Position numbers and translations under genes: made by a program. A DNA stretch of 64,000 nt from Hansfordia pulvinata (taxonomy: Eukaryota > Ascomycota > Sordariomycetes > Xylariales): contig BJKQ01000009.1 in assembly GCA_006538405.1 (NCBI GenBank), positions 62,001 to 126,000 on the forward strand, given 5' to 3'. The notes beneath the pieces were generated by a model that saw nothing but the letters and a program-made list of their open reading frames with translations, was not told the DNA's origin and did no database searches. Below, one piece after another: positions 33,121 through 45,018 of this stretch. Positions within the stretch are counted from its first letter, which is position 1. Each line of letters starts with the position of its first letter.

Positions 33121-36100
33121 ATGGCCCTGGCCCGCCAGATCTTGACCCTGACGGCCAAGAACCTCAAGATCGTGGTCCTGCGCCACTCGTTCGCCACCGT
33201 CGTCCGCGCGTTCCTGCTGCCCATCGTCATCGCCGTCTTCGTCAGCTACGCGCGCAACTTCTCCGTCCCGCCTTCGTACTACGGCATCTCGGCCGCCCGC
33301 CCCGTCCGCCCGCTGTCCGGCGCCCTGCCCGTCGCCGCCGAGGTCGGCCGCGACACGGTCGTCTTCGTCAACGGGGGCCACGCGGGGGGCGCCATCGACC
33401 GCGTCATCGACGACGTCGCCGCCGCCGTCCGGGCCGCGGGCAAGAACGCCACCCGCCTGTCGGACCCCGCCGACCTCGGCTACGTCTGCCGCAGCACGCT
33501 GCGCGGCGTCACGGGTTGCTACGGCGCCGTCGTCTTCGCGTCAAGCCCGGAAGAGGGGCCCGGCGGCATCTGGAACTACACGCTGCGCGCCGACGGGTCG
33601 CTGGGCGGCAAGCCCGACGTGCGCAAGGACACCAACGACGGCGAGATCTACACGCTGCCGCTGCAGCGCGCCGTCGACGCGGCCATCGCCGGTGTCGGCG
33701 GCGGCAACACGACGACAACGACGACGACGACGACAGTGGCGGCGAGGGCAGTCGAGTTCCCCGAGACGACCGACGAGTACATGTACACGCCCAAGACCGA
33801 GGCCGAGTACCAGACGTGGATCCGCGAGCTGTATCAGTCGAGCATCTCCAACTTCATGGCGGTGCTCTTCATCATCATCATGATCGGCGTGTGCTACCAC
33901 ATGACGGGGCTGATGGCCACGGAGCGCGAGATCGGCATGGCCCAGCTCATCGACGCCATGATGCCGACGCGCCACCCGTGGCAGGCCCAGGCCGCCCGCC
34001 TGCTGTCGTACCACCTGGCCTTCACCATCATCTACGTCCCCGGCTGGGTCATCGGCGCCATCATCGTGTGGGCCGGCGTCTTCGCCAGCAGCAGCGCGGC
34101 CGTCGTCATCGTCTACTTTGTCCTGTCGGGGCTTGCCTTCACCTCCCTGGCCATCCTCGGCGCGGCCTTCTTCAAGAAGAGCCAGCTGTCGGGCGTCGTC
34201 ACCACCATCGCGTACCTGCTGCTGGCCATCCTGGCGCAGTCGCTGACCTCGCCGGGCAACGGCACCGTCGCCGCCCTCAGCCTGCTCTTCACCCCGTGCA
34301 ACTTTGTCTGGTTCATGACCTGGGTCGCCCGCTTCGAGAAGACGTCCACCCCGTCCGACCTCGCCCGCGCCGGGCCCGACAGCCCCTGGACGATCCCCGG
34401 CATCGTGCTCTGGGTCTTCATCGTCATCCAGATCTTTGCGTACCCGCTGCTGGGCGCGTACCTCGAGCGCGTGTTCCACGGGAGCACGACGAAAGGCCGG
34501 GCCATCCTGCACGACCAGGGGCCGGGGCAGGAGCAGCGGCCGGGGCCGGGAGGAGACACCACCACCACCACTACCACTGACGCAGCCGCCGCCGTCCGCC
34601 TGGAGGATTTCACCAAGATCTACGCGCCGAACCCGCTCCGGCGGCTGTTCGACTTTGCGCTGGGGCCCCAGGAGTCGGTCGTCGCGGTCGACCGGCTGAC
34701 GCTGCGGGCGGGGCGGGGCCAGATCCTGGCGCTGCTGGGCGCCAACGGCAGCGGCAAGAGCACGACGCTGGACTCGATCGCGGGCACCAGCCGGCTGACG
34801 AGCGGGCACATCACGATCGACGGCACGGGCGGGCTGGGCATCGCGCCGCAGAAGAACGTCATGTGGGACGAGCTGAGCGTGTACGAGCACATCCAGGTCT
34901 TCAACCGGCTCAAGTCGCCCGCGGGCGGCGCCAGCACGCGGGACGAGATCCGGCAGCTGGTGGACAGCATTGACCTGGGGCCCAAGCTGAAGGCGCGGTC
35001 CAAGACGCTGTCGGGCGGGCAGAAGCGCAAGCTGCAGCTGGGCATGATGCTGACGGGCGGCTCGGCGGTGTGCTGCGTCGACGAGGTGTCGTCGGGCATC
35101 GACCCGCTGTCGCGCCGCAAGATCTGGGACATCCTGCTGGCCGAGCGCGGGCGCCGCACCATCATCCTGACGACGCACTTCCTCGACGAGGCCGACCTGC
35201 TGGCCGACCACATCGCCATCCTGTCCAAGGGCTCCCTGCGCGCCTCGGGCTCCTCGGTCGAGCTCAAGGACCGCCTCGGCGCCGGGTACCGCATCCACGT
35301 CCCCAACGGGGCCGCCGCCACTCCTATAACCACGACCACCACCACCAACGCCAACGCCAATGCCAACGACAATAAGGAGGGGGCCACGTTGCTGGCTTCG
35401 GCCGGCGCCGGCGGGGCCGCTGGCTCGCCGTCTCCTCTCCTGCCCGAGGTCGACGGCGTCCAGAAGAAGCCGTCGTTCGACGTGGTCAGCTACATGGCGC
35501 CCTCGTCGGCGCTCGCCGCGCAGGTCATCCGCGAGCTGGAGAGGGCCGGGGTCCGGGACTACAAGTTCTCGGGGCCGACGATCGAGGACGTCTTCCTCCA
35601 GGTGGCCGAGGAGGTCCGGGGGGAGAACCTCGGGGAGCCGGGCACGCTGCCCGCGGGGCTTGCCGGTGCCGGTGCCGGTGCGGCTGCGGCTCTCGGCGGC
35701 GCGGTCGACAGCTCGGAGGAGGATCGCGTCGGCGGCGCCGCGGACGGGCAGCCGCCGGTCAAGGAGGGCAAGCACGACGAGTTCGAGCTCCTCGAGGGGC
35801 AGCGCATCGGGTTCCTCCGGCAGACGTGGGTGCTGTTCCTTAAGCGGTGCACCGTGTTCAAGACCAACTGGTTCCCGTGCGTCGCCGCGTTCTGCATCCC
35901 GATTGTGGCGGCCGCGCTGACGTCTCTGTACGTCCAGAACCAGGCTGCCAGCGGTGTAAGCAGTGTCCTTATCCTAACCTTCTTTTTTCTTTTTCCCTTT
36001 CTTTTTCTTTTTTCCTCTTTTCCCCCAAAAACTGCCACTATCGCCTTCGGATTCCCCTGTGCTGACAAACTCTTCCACCATCATGACAGTGCACCCCGGC

Positions 36101-38720
36101 CGACCAGAGCGCGCTGTCCGGAACCGGCGACTTTGGCAACCTGTTCAACGACATCAGCATCGTGGCCGGGCCGTCGTCGAAGCTCGACGTCTTGACGCTG
36201 CTGCGGCTCTTCCTGCCCGTGTACGGGACCGAGTTCGGCGGCGTCGACGGCTCGGGCGGCTCCGTGAATGCCAGCTCCGGCTCCGACGTGGCCGGCCTGC
36301 TCAGCGGACTCGGCGGCGACAACGGGACGGGTATAAGCACCGACGCGCTGGGCGGGTTGCTGGCGCAGCTGGGGGCCAGCGGCGGCGGCAACGGCAACGA
36401 CGCGCTGGGGGCGCTGGGCAGCGATCCGCTGGGCACGCTGGGCAGCCTGGCGAACCTGACGAGGAGGGTGCACCTTGTGGACACGCTGGACGAGTTCAAC
36501 GCGTACCTGGTGGCGAACCGCAAGAACGTGACGCCGGGGGGGTTCTGGGCGGGGGACGCGGGGTCGGCGCCGCTGGTGGCGTACGAGGGCGACATTGGCG
36601 ACGTGCTGACGAGCGTGTTTGTGCAGAACGCGCTCGACATGGTGCTGGCCAACGCCAGCATCGCGGCGACGTACTCGCCCTTCGACCTGCCCTTCTCGCC
36701 CTCGGCCGGCAACGCCCTCAACCTGCTCATCTACTTCAGCCTCGCCCTGTGCGCCGCCCCGGCCTTCTTCGGCCTCTACCCCAACGTCGAGCGCCGCCGC
36801 CACGTCCGCGCCCTGCAGTTCAGCAACGGCGTCCGCTCCCTGCCCCTGTGGCTCGCCCACCTCGCCTTCGACTTTGGCGTCACCGCCCTGTCCATGCTCC
36901 TCACCGCCGCCGTCTTCGCCGCCGCCTCCCCCGTCTGGTACGCCGTCGGCTACCTCTTCATCGTCCTGCCCCTCTACGGCCTCGCCTCCGCCCTGCTGGC
37001 CTACCTCATCTCCCAGTTCTGCCGCTCCCAGCTGTCCACCTACGCCTTCGCCGCCGGCCAGGCCGCCGTCGGCTTCCTCGTCTACTTCATCGCCTTCTAC
37101 TCCGTCAACATCTACGCCCCCGCCGACGCCGTCGAGTCCGACCTGCTCGTCGTCCACTTCGTCGTCGCCGCCGTCTTCCCCGTCGGCTCCCTCTTCCGCG
37201 CCATGTTCGTCGCCCTCAACCTCTTCTCCACCTCCTGCGAGGGCTACGTCCTCGCCCCCAACCCCGCCGGCATCACCCGCTACGGCGGGCCCATCCTCTA
37301 CCTCATCGTCCAGTCCCTCTTCCTCTTCGGCGTCCTGCTGCTCCACGACAGCGGCGCCGGCGCCCGCGCCTGGGCCAGGCTGACCCAGCGGAGGCTCGCC
37401 AAACGCGGTGACTCCGCCGCTGCGGCCGCCGCCCCAGCGGAGGACGAGGAGGTGGCCCACGAGCGGGCGCGCATCGAGGGGACCGGCGGCGGCGGCGGCG
37501 GCAGCATCGTCAGCAGCAGCATCGACGACGACGCCGAGAAGAAGAACCAGGGCCTGCAGGTGGTGCACCTGACCAAGAGCTTCGGGCGCAACACGGCCGT
37601 GGACAACGTGACGTTCGGCGTCCCGCACGGCGAGGTGTTTGCGCTGCTGGGCCCCAACGGTGCGGGCAAGTCGACCACCATCTCCATGATCCGCGGCGAC
37701 CTGCAGCCTAGCCGCGCCGGGGGCGGCAGGGGCGGCAGCGACGTGCTGGTCGAGGGCGTCTCGGCCGTGGGCTCCTCGCGCGCCGCCGCCCGCCGCTCCC
37801 TGGGCGTGTGCCCGCAGTTCGACGCCGTCGACCAGATGACGGTGGTCGAGCACCTGCGCTTCTACGCCCGCGTCCGCGGCGTGCCCGACGTCGACCACAA
37901 CGTCGCCGCGGTCCTGCGCGCCGTCGGCCTGGCCCCCTACGCCCGCCGCGCCGCCGCCGCCCTGTCGGGCGGCAACAAGCGCAAGCTGTCCCTCGGCATC
38001 GCCCTCATGGGCAACCCCTCGGTCGTCCTGCTCGACGAGCCCTCGTCCGGCCTCGACGCCGCCGCCAAGCGCGTCATGTGGCGCACCCTGTCCCGCGTCG
38101 CCCCCGGCCGCAGCATCCTGCTGACCACCCACAGCATGGAGGAGGCCGACGCCCTCGCCGGCCGCGCCGGCATCCTCGCGGGGCGCATGCTGGCCCTCGG
38201 CACCATCCCCGGCCTGCGCCGCCGCTTCGGCGACGCCCTCCACGTCCACCTCGTCAGCGCCTCCGCGCCCCACTCCACCGACCGCGAGATGGACCGCCTC
38301 CGCGCCTGGGTCGCCGCCAGGTTCCCCGCCGCCCGCGTCGAGGCCAAGACCTACCACGGCCAGATGCGCTTCTCCATCCCCGCGAGCGCCGTCCTCGCCG
38401 CCGCCGCCGAGGAGGGCGATGACCAGGGCGCGGAGGGCGGCGGCAAGGGAGGGAGCGTCGCCGTGCGCGAAGAGGCGGGCGAGCAGGAGAGCGACGCCGA
38501 GGTCACGGACGTCGCGGAGACCAGCACGAGTACCAGCAGCGCCGTGGGCCGGCTCGTGGTCGCCCTCGACGAGGCCCGCGAGGACCTCGGCATCGAGCAC
38601 TACAGCGTCAGCCCCACGACCCTCGACCAGGTCTTCCTGACCATCGTCGGGCAGCACCGCATCCAGGAGGAGGGGTACAAGGAGGAAAAGAAGAAGCCGT
38701 GGTGGCGGAAGGGCTGGTAA
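33121..38720 (+). CDS. ABCA-like full-size ABC transporter
   Basis: Two exons (33121-35955 and 36090-38720) with a 134-base intron GTAAGC...GACAG encode 1821 residues. The order is TMD1-NBD1-TMD2-NBD2. NBD1 has Walker A GANGSGKST (540-548), signature LSGGQ (630-634), Walker B CCVDE (651-655) and H-loop LTTHFLDEAD. NBD2 has Walker A GPNGAGKST (1466-1474), signature LSGGN (1570-1574), Walker B LLDE (Glu1595) and LTTHSMEEAD. Each half begins with a TM helix followed by a large extracytoplasmic loop with NxT/S sites, as in ABC subfamily A, whose members move lipids. Both sites keep the catalytic Glu and His, so both look active. Low-complexity Thr runs (about 198-206 and near 740) interrupt the loops. 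The start at 33121 has an AACCATGG context. An upstream in-frame Met at 32857 would add a poorly conserved-looking stretch. Confidence 0.9.
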
Positions 38721-39301
38721 GCCGGCCCCCAGGAGTTGTCTTATTTCCCTGGCAAGTCTTGAGTCTTTTTTTCTTTCTCGGACATTTTTCGCCTCGCATA
38801 CATACGCCCACAGTCGGAACATTCTTGTTTATCGCATTTCCATCCCGAGCAGCGGCACACTACAGGCGTTCAGCGAGATGGACTTTGGCGACCTCTTTCT
38901 TGCACATTTCTTCACTCACCCATACAGTACAGCACATGAAGATACCCATATAAAATGTCGAACATGTACAAAAGCGCCATCGCATCCACATTCATTCATC
39001 TGGGGAACTTTTTTGGCATGAGCGACTGCTAGACACTACCTAGGACCAGTAGGATAGAGTACGTGGGACAAGCTGCAATGCCACTAACAAACTCTGCTGT
39101 TCCGGCCAAACTCTGAAATTTCAAAGGTACCACCACCACCCCACGTTGCAGAGGGGCGTAGCCCATTCTGCCAGACCCGCCATGACTCCGCTCCCGTTTC
39201 CAGCTTCTAGGGTATATCGCCAATGCTGAAGAGGCCGCCCCCGAACCCCACCAGAAAAAATTTCAATCATGAACAGTCATGACACGCAAAAATTAAACCA
39301 T
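38721..39301. other. Intergenic region between ABC transporter and tRNA
   Basis: This is the 3' flank of the ABC transporter gene. Apart from the pol III terminator (39288-39292) nothing is recognised in it. Confidence 0.5.
39288..39292 (-). terminator. Pol III T-run terminator of tRNA-Arg
   Basis: On the minus strand five T residues lie about 9 bases beyond the tRNA 3' end, the usual RNA polymerase III stop. Confidence 0.7.
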
Positions 39302-39403
39302 TGACCAGCCTGGGGCTCGAACCCAGAATCTCCTGATAGCTGCATGACCCACGTTGTTCGTGTGTCGTCGTAGTCAGACGCCTTACCATTGGGCCAACCG
39401 GCC
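39302..39403 (-). tRNA. tRNA-Arg (anticodon ACG) with 30-base intron
   Basis: Read on the minus strand, the 5' half is 39403-39368, the intron 39367-39338 and the 3' half 39337-39302, giving 72 mature bases. Acceptor GGCCGGT pairs with GCTGGTC (three G-U pairs). The D-stem is GCC/GGC, the anticodon stem TCTGA/TCAGG with loop CTACGAA, and the T-stem CTGGG/CCCAG around TTCGAGC. The intron sits one base 3' of the anticodon, the canonical eukaryotic position. A box (TGGCCCAATGG) and B box (GGTTCGAGCCC) are present. ACG is read as ICG after deamination and serves CGN codons. It lies 52 bases downstream of the Rad4 stop codon, on the same strand. Confidence 0.92.
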
Positions 39404-39455
39404 TTGGTAGTTGAGGGGATCCCAACTTGGTGGTTGATGGAAGAAATCGGCCCCT

Positions 39456-42123
39456 CTATTCGACCATGAAGCCGCCGCCCATGTCCTCCTCGTCCACAGT
39501 GAATCCACCGCCGTCGTTAATGTCGTCGTTCTCCTCGTCGACGACAAAACCCCCGCCGCCAGCATCGTCGTCTTCTTCTATGAATCCTCCCCCGACAATA
39601 TCCGGGTCGTCATGCTGGTTCTCATCTCGTGTTGGTTCTTCGGCGTCATCGGCACCATCGCGCATGTCTGCGTCCGCGGCGTCTGCGGCCTCCTCGTTCG
39701 GGTCCGCGTTGGCCCAGATGCGCTGGCGCACGCGCAGACTCATCAGGAACCGCTTCCATGTCCGGAGCACCTCCCTGGTTCTCCGCTCACGCTCAACCTC
39801 GGCCTCCTGGTCCTGGATTCCGGAGATGATGGCGCGCACTGCTTCTTCGTGCTCGATCGCGACGACCACGCCGTGGAGGACGGCCGTGCCGTGGCGGCCC
39901 TTGAACTTGAAGCCTGTGAGGGCTGGCGCGTAATCGACACCCGCTGTGAAAGCAGCCCTTGAACCAAGATCGTGAGCTATGTAAGCGCCGCCTTCAGGGA
40001 CCATGCTCGGGACGTAAATGTCCAGATTGCCGAACCGATTCTTGGGTATCCTCCCATTGACAATAGGCGGTGCCTTGTAAAGATCCGTCTGATCCATGGT
40101 GAAGATGGGCGTGCCCACAGTCCCGCCCTCGTCTTCGTCTTCATCGTCACGCATCTCCGATTTCGGGTTCGCCCGCTTCGGGAGGAATTTGACGGGGATC
40201 TCCTCCGGACGAACCTCTCTGCCCATGCGGTACCACTTCTCGCGACTGCGCGCAATCCGAACATCCCTCCGCCGGTAGATCTTTTCGAGAAGGCCCTTGC
40301 TGCCAGCGCCCACCGTCCCTGCGACAGACGCCTCGGGGACGATGACCTCTTGACGGCGCAAGTGTCTCTCCAGGGCAAACACAGGGTGGTCTTTGAAGTC
40401 AGCCACATTGCGGGGCATCGGCTCTCGTGCCTCGATGGCGGTTAGTTCGCTGTTCTCGATATTGTCCATGTCGGTGTCGTAGCCGCGTGAGTAAGTACGC
40501 AGGACTCGGCGCCACCACCTCTCGCCGCTCGCAATGGCCGTTTCAATCCGTGCCCGCCTGGTCTTTGCGTTGTATGCCTTGGCATATCGTCGCGTGACGT
40601 CCTTTGCAGTGCCATCTATCTCAAAGCACACCACGTAGGACATGTGATTTTCGCGGTCGTTCACGGGGGGCTCGAACTTCTGTGGTTTCCAGAACGACCC
40701 TGTCACGAGGGGGTCCAGAGGCTGCCACTTTTGATGGGCTTCGTCGAGGACCTCTACCCAATAGATGGGGAAGTGAGATTCCTTAATCTTCTTGGGCGCA
40801 GAGGAGGTCTGCCGAGACGAACCCGGGACTGTCGTAGTAGGAGGCTGGAGGGCAGTGGCATTGGGATGTCCCAAACGCTGGCGTGCAGACGACGAAAATC
40901 GAGGCCTGGCTGCTGGGGAGTCGAAGCTGGCATCGTACTTCGGCATGCGCGCATACTGCTCCTCGACGGTCAGGCGACCCTTCTTTTTCGGTGGCTTCCC
41001 CATGCTCGGCCCCCCTGACAACAGCGACAGGGGCTGAAGCGAGCACACCAAACGAGCATCAACACCAGCACTGCGGAGTAGGGCGCAGTAGAGTTGCGCC
41101 CCGATATCGCGAGAGCCCTGCAAAGCCTTTGCTGCCTCGCGGAAATCATCCTTCTCCATGGGGCTTTCGGCATCATCTGGCAATTGGTACTGGGTGGGTG
41201 TTAGCTTCACGGCTTGTCTATAGACATTGGACCGGGTAAGGACTGACCTCTTTAAGGTGATCTTCACACTCGGCCCAGAGCGCCCTCTTCATACCGCGCT
41301 CTGTTATCTGGAACCGCTGGAGATAGGCCTTCTCCAGCCATTCCAAGCCCTCCTTGAGGGATCGGGTCCGGCCAAACTGGGACAGCGATGTAGGTGGGTT
41401 CAGCCAGGTGATCATCTTTTTGGTCAGTAGAGGCCGCAGGTTTTGATGAACAGTGACGTCGTTGCACCACGCGTTGCGGCGTGCGACGTGGGCCAGCAGG
41501 CAGAGAAGATGTGTCTTGTGCACCTCGACGCGGCGGTCTTTTTCAGCTCGGTTGATGGGCTTGCGCCTGTAAGCCGATTTCTGTGCGTTGGAGGCAGCGC
41601 GTGACAGGTCAAGCTCCAGCTCTTTGGGCTTCTCCGGGATTGCATCTGGATCGAATTCGGGGATTGGGACCTGGACGTCCTCGAACTCGAGCTCGTCATC
41701 CTCGTCATCATCATCGTCAGACTCCCTCTCCATGGTCTGCATGGTAGCTTCAGGTATGGCAACGTCTTCGAACTGGATGTCTTCGTCGTCATCGTCCTCC
41801 TCGTCGGCCCTCTGGCCAATCCCATGGTGTTTCCGGTCTTGTTGGCCCGACTCATTCGCGGCAACAGTGGCCGATGACTGTACTAAAGGTTCAACATTGC
41901 GGGCATCGTTCGCGGGAACCTGAGGGGCCGCCGGTCGCGGGGGCGGCTTCTCGCCAGGACGCCGCCGCTTCCTTGGGGGCTCGCCTCGCTCCACCTCCGG
42001 CTGCACGTCAGCACTGGCGAGCATCTCCTGATAGATATCGGGCACGTCGCTGCGGGCTGTCGTCGACCTCGTCGAGCGGGGGCTTGCGCCTGCAGCGGGC
42101 GTCTGCCGCTTGCGGCCCACCAT
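39456..42123 (-). CDS. rad4: DNA damage recognition protein Rad4/XPC
   Basis: Two exons on the minus strand (42123-41248 and 41189-39456) with a 58-base intron GTCAGT...CTAAC..CCCAG encode 869 residues. Rad4/XPC recognises helix-distorting lesions and starts global-genome nucleotide excision repair with Rad23. The N-terminal 200 residues are basic then very acidic and disordered. The transglutaminase-like core includes FREAAKALQGSRDIGAQL, RLVCSLQPLSLL and HFPIYWVEVLD. Beta-hairpin domains follow: BHD1 from PMPRNVADFKDHPVFALERH (about 549), BHD2 around PVKFLPKRANP, and BHD3 with GRIPKNRFGNLDIYVPSMVP and TGFKFKGRHGTAVLHGVVVA. The tail repeats GGGF four times between acidic runs. The acceptor preceded by CTAAC is preferred over a nearer AAG site, which would add five residues. 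The start at 42123 opens with MVGRKRQ. An upstream in-frame Met would add a likely untranslated leader. Confidence 0.93.
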
Positions 42124-43257
42124 AGTGGCGATGGCACCGAGATGCAGGCGGTGGAGCCCGCGGCGTTGGGTTAGCGACAAGTGATGGTGAGTGTTCGTTG
42201 TGAGGACAGCACGGTGGCAGCAATCACGAGGGCCGTCGTGCGGGCCGCGGCAAGAGGCTGCGGCGAGGATGGAAGAGAGTAGATTGCGAAGCCCACATGG
42301 TCGTGGTGCCGTGCGAGGCGTGGAACGAGGCGATCGTGGGTCGTGGGTCGTGGGCTGGGGCAGCACGGGGGAGTCGTCAATGACGAAGGGGGCGGGGCGG
42401 CGCGTCTCCCGAATGGCAGGCGGGTCGGGTCGGCTTCGTTGCTGAGTGGGCAATGATCAGAGTCGCACACGAGAACAGGTGACCTGACGCATCGCGTTAT
42501 GCGGTACGTCTCAGTACCCGCTTATGCACACTAGAGTGGATATTGTTCTATCAAAACATGGCGAGGTCTTGAAGTACCTTAATTGCACCGTGGAACTAAA
42601 ACCAAAGACTCCAGTGGATTGATTCGTCCCTAGCACGCCGACCTCACCTCGAGGGCAACTCGAGCCGCAACAGCAATCATGTCGAGTCGCACCCGTTGAT
42701 TCCGTATCTGTATGCACCCTCCCGAGTCACGCTGCAGTCCGGTTGATTGCTGTATGTTTACTGCAAGGGTGGTGGACTTGCGAGTGTGATCATCTCTGCA
42801 TCGTCTCCTCTACTTTCCACCTGTGCCACCAACATGAAGCGCCATATAGGAGGTGAGCGCAAGGAGCCGAAGAAAGTAGCTCGGACCGAGGGGCGTCAGC
42901 TACCACTGCCGATGAAGTGCACGTTGCCAACGTCTCGGTGGACGGTGGAGTTTGCCAAAGGCGCGGCCGCGCGAACGTATGACCCCATCTAACAGGCAAC
43001 AAAATCGGGAAGACGATCACAGCCACTTATCACCAGGGAAGAGAGTGAATCTTCTCGTTTCCTTTCGCGTAGGGATTCTCGCAGTGCTGGTTTCTAGGTG
43101 GATCCCCAACGCAGTCCTGGCCAAGTACCACCGCAGACCAACGAATACCCAAGATGCTAAGCTAGTTCCGCTTGACAGGTTCAGCTTCGCCCACTGTGAT
43201 AGTATAACGAACGCAAGGTGGATTCTTCCACCGTGGCTTTTGCGTCAAGTCGACAAA
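42124..43257. other. Intergenic region, 1.1 kb
   Basis: It contains the upstream region of rad4 and the 3' flank of the small Cys-rich gene. Short frames on both strands show no recognisable product, and nothing else is seen. Confidence 0.5.
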
Positions 43258-43527
43258 TCAGCTGGCGTTCGACTGCCCCGGCGATGACGACGACGCCGAC
43301 GCCCTGGCCAGAGCTTCGGCATCCTGCTCAGCTTGCGCCATCTCCTTGGCCTCTTCGACAAGTCGATCCCAGCACTCACTGCACATGCCGTCGTTCCACT
43401 GAACCACCTCCTTGTCCACTTCTCCTCGAGGGCCCATGCAGGTCTTGAACAGCTCCGGGCAGGTCTCCGGTTGTATGAAGCCCCAGCAGTCGCAGCCTTC
43501 CCATCGTTGATACAGCTCTTTGCACAT
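43258..43527 (-). CDS. Small Cys-rich conserved-looking protein (89 aa)
   Basis: Starting at the Met of MCKELYQRWEGCDCWGF, this 89-residue protein has eight cysteines in the first two thirds: C2, CDC, a Cys in PETC, KTC and the pair MCSEC. An acidic Gln/Ala/Glu stretch and a Ser-rich end follow. There is no signal peptide, so it is probably intracellular, and the cysteines may bind metal or form disulfides. Similar short MCK/MCR-type proteins occur widely in filamentous fungi without assigned function. The frame is open upstream to 43728, but that extension lacks cysteines and looks like leader sequence. Single exon as read. Confidence 0.6.
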   Translation of the reverse strand: MCKELYQRWEGCDCWGFIQPETCPELFKTCMGPRGEVDKEVVQWNDGMCSECWDRLVEEAKEMAQAEQDAEALARASASSSSPGQSNAS

Positions 43528-44930
43528 GGCACTGGAACGTTGGCGAGGCTGTCCACGGTACCCTGGAGACTGAGGTGCTCCTTTGAGCAGTCGGCCGAGC
43601 TGGGAGCTCTCGGATGCAGGCAGTGACGCGGATAAGGCTGTCTGGAAAGTTGTATTGATATGATGATGGACGCCGTAGAATGGCCGGTCGGTTAGGCGAA
43701 GTTTTGCGGTGGACAGATCAAGTTCCAACAGGCAAACTCATAGAGCCGCCTCGAGGTGCCCCTGCAGGCAACGCTCCAGGAAGCAACAACGCTGACTGAA
43801 GAAGGCGAGAGCAAGCTCTTGGCTGTCTAGTAACAGCAGTGCCTTCCTCATCGACCTGCTGAAGCTCACCACATCCGCACCGAGAATGAGGAAGGGACGA
43901 AGAGACAATCTGGGCAAGACCCTGGCGTCGTGTACTGCCAAAGGAATGGGGGAGAAAAAAGGCAAACGTGCTGGGTCACAGCATTCGATTCGAGCTCGAG
44001 CTGTCTAATAACAGCGTTGGCTTCCGCGAGACAGGGCCAAGTCAAGATGCTCCCATGCCGGCCTGAGAGAGAGGACAGGACCCTTTTTGTAAGTAAGTGA
44101 GATTGGTCTCTGGTGAAACAGCCAGCACAAACCAATCCGCGAAAAATTGTGACCGGGCGCCCGCAGACCGGGGGCCAGCGGCGCACACTGTCAGTCACAA
44201 TCCAAGACATCCTTCAGGTCAGCAAGGGTCTAGTCTGCCAGGGCCTGTGCATGCATCCGCACGACTACTCGTAGTAGTACTCCATCGGGGAGGGCACATG
44301 GAGGGTCGCCGCTTCGGCAGGGGGCCGAAGTCTGCCGAGTGGAGGCTCACCTCGCTCGCGGGCCTGGCTGCCACGCTGCCCTCGCCTCGGCCGGGTCGTG
44401 TACCAGAGGAACACGCACGATACCCACAAGTTCCATTGACAGTGCGGCCGAGAACGCAGATACCGGCCGATAACAAGGTGTGTGCTCCGTGCTGCATGCG
44501 AGCCTGGCGAGTGCTGGCAGTACGAGTATTCTACTCTGAAGCTCCAAGGAGGCCCCCCGCGTCATACCCAAATAAAAGAGCCCGGGGTGGTGCAGCAGGT
44601 TCACGCGGGATCGAGATCGTGGCCCGTTTTGGCTCGCGCTGCCTCTTATTAGATGGTACCGTTTGTTGGTTATTAATTACCTTTTGGCTGAGGGGACCCG
44701 GTTGTCGGACCCCCGAATTCGGTGCCCGGGTGGCTCTTTGGACTACGGATACAAACAGTTACAGGTCTGGAGTATGTACTCGTACGAGTGGGCACAGGCG
44801 CTGGTACAAGCAACACATCCCACAGACCCGGGTCGCGTTCAAGCCTTCCATGCGGGTTCATGCAGACCTCGACCCATAAGCCACGCCAACGCCAACGAGG
44901 GAAAGTCTGCCGGCCGCTCTATCGAAGAGC

Positions 44931-44962
<32 letters not shown>

Positions 44963-45018
44963 GGGACCACCCAAGGAGCACGGAGGGGTCGCGAACTGCC
45001 GCTGTCGCATTCTCTGCT
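43528..45018. other. Intergenic region, 1.5 kb
   Basis: No supportable gene. It holds three octamer copies (44266, 44521, 44777) and a (CCAG)8 array at 44931-44963 just past the 3' end of the amidase gene. Confidence 0.5.
44931..44963. repeat. (CCAG)8 microsatellite
   Basis: Eight CCAG units, the same tetranucleotide as at 30736-30764. It lies 56-88 bases past the amidase stop codon. Confidence 0.9.

Noticed and set aside
33541..35775. 744-residue open frame antisense to the ABC transporter
   Set aside because: It is a shadow of the GC-rich coding strand: Arg/Gly/Asp-rich low-complexity text without domain, opposite a clear ABC transporter.
36081..38822. 913-residue open frame antisense to the second half of the ABC transporter
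   Set aside because: Same cause. C-ending codons on the sense strand remove stops on the antisense strand.
41205..41247. Alternative 43-base intron in rad4 ending at GTGAAG
   Set aside because: The acceptor lies before a CTAAC branch sequence that fits the CCCAG acceptor 15 bases further on. The 58-base intron is more typical.
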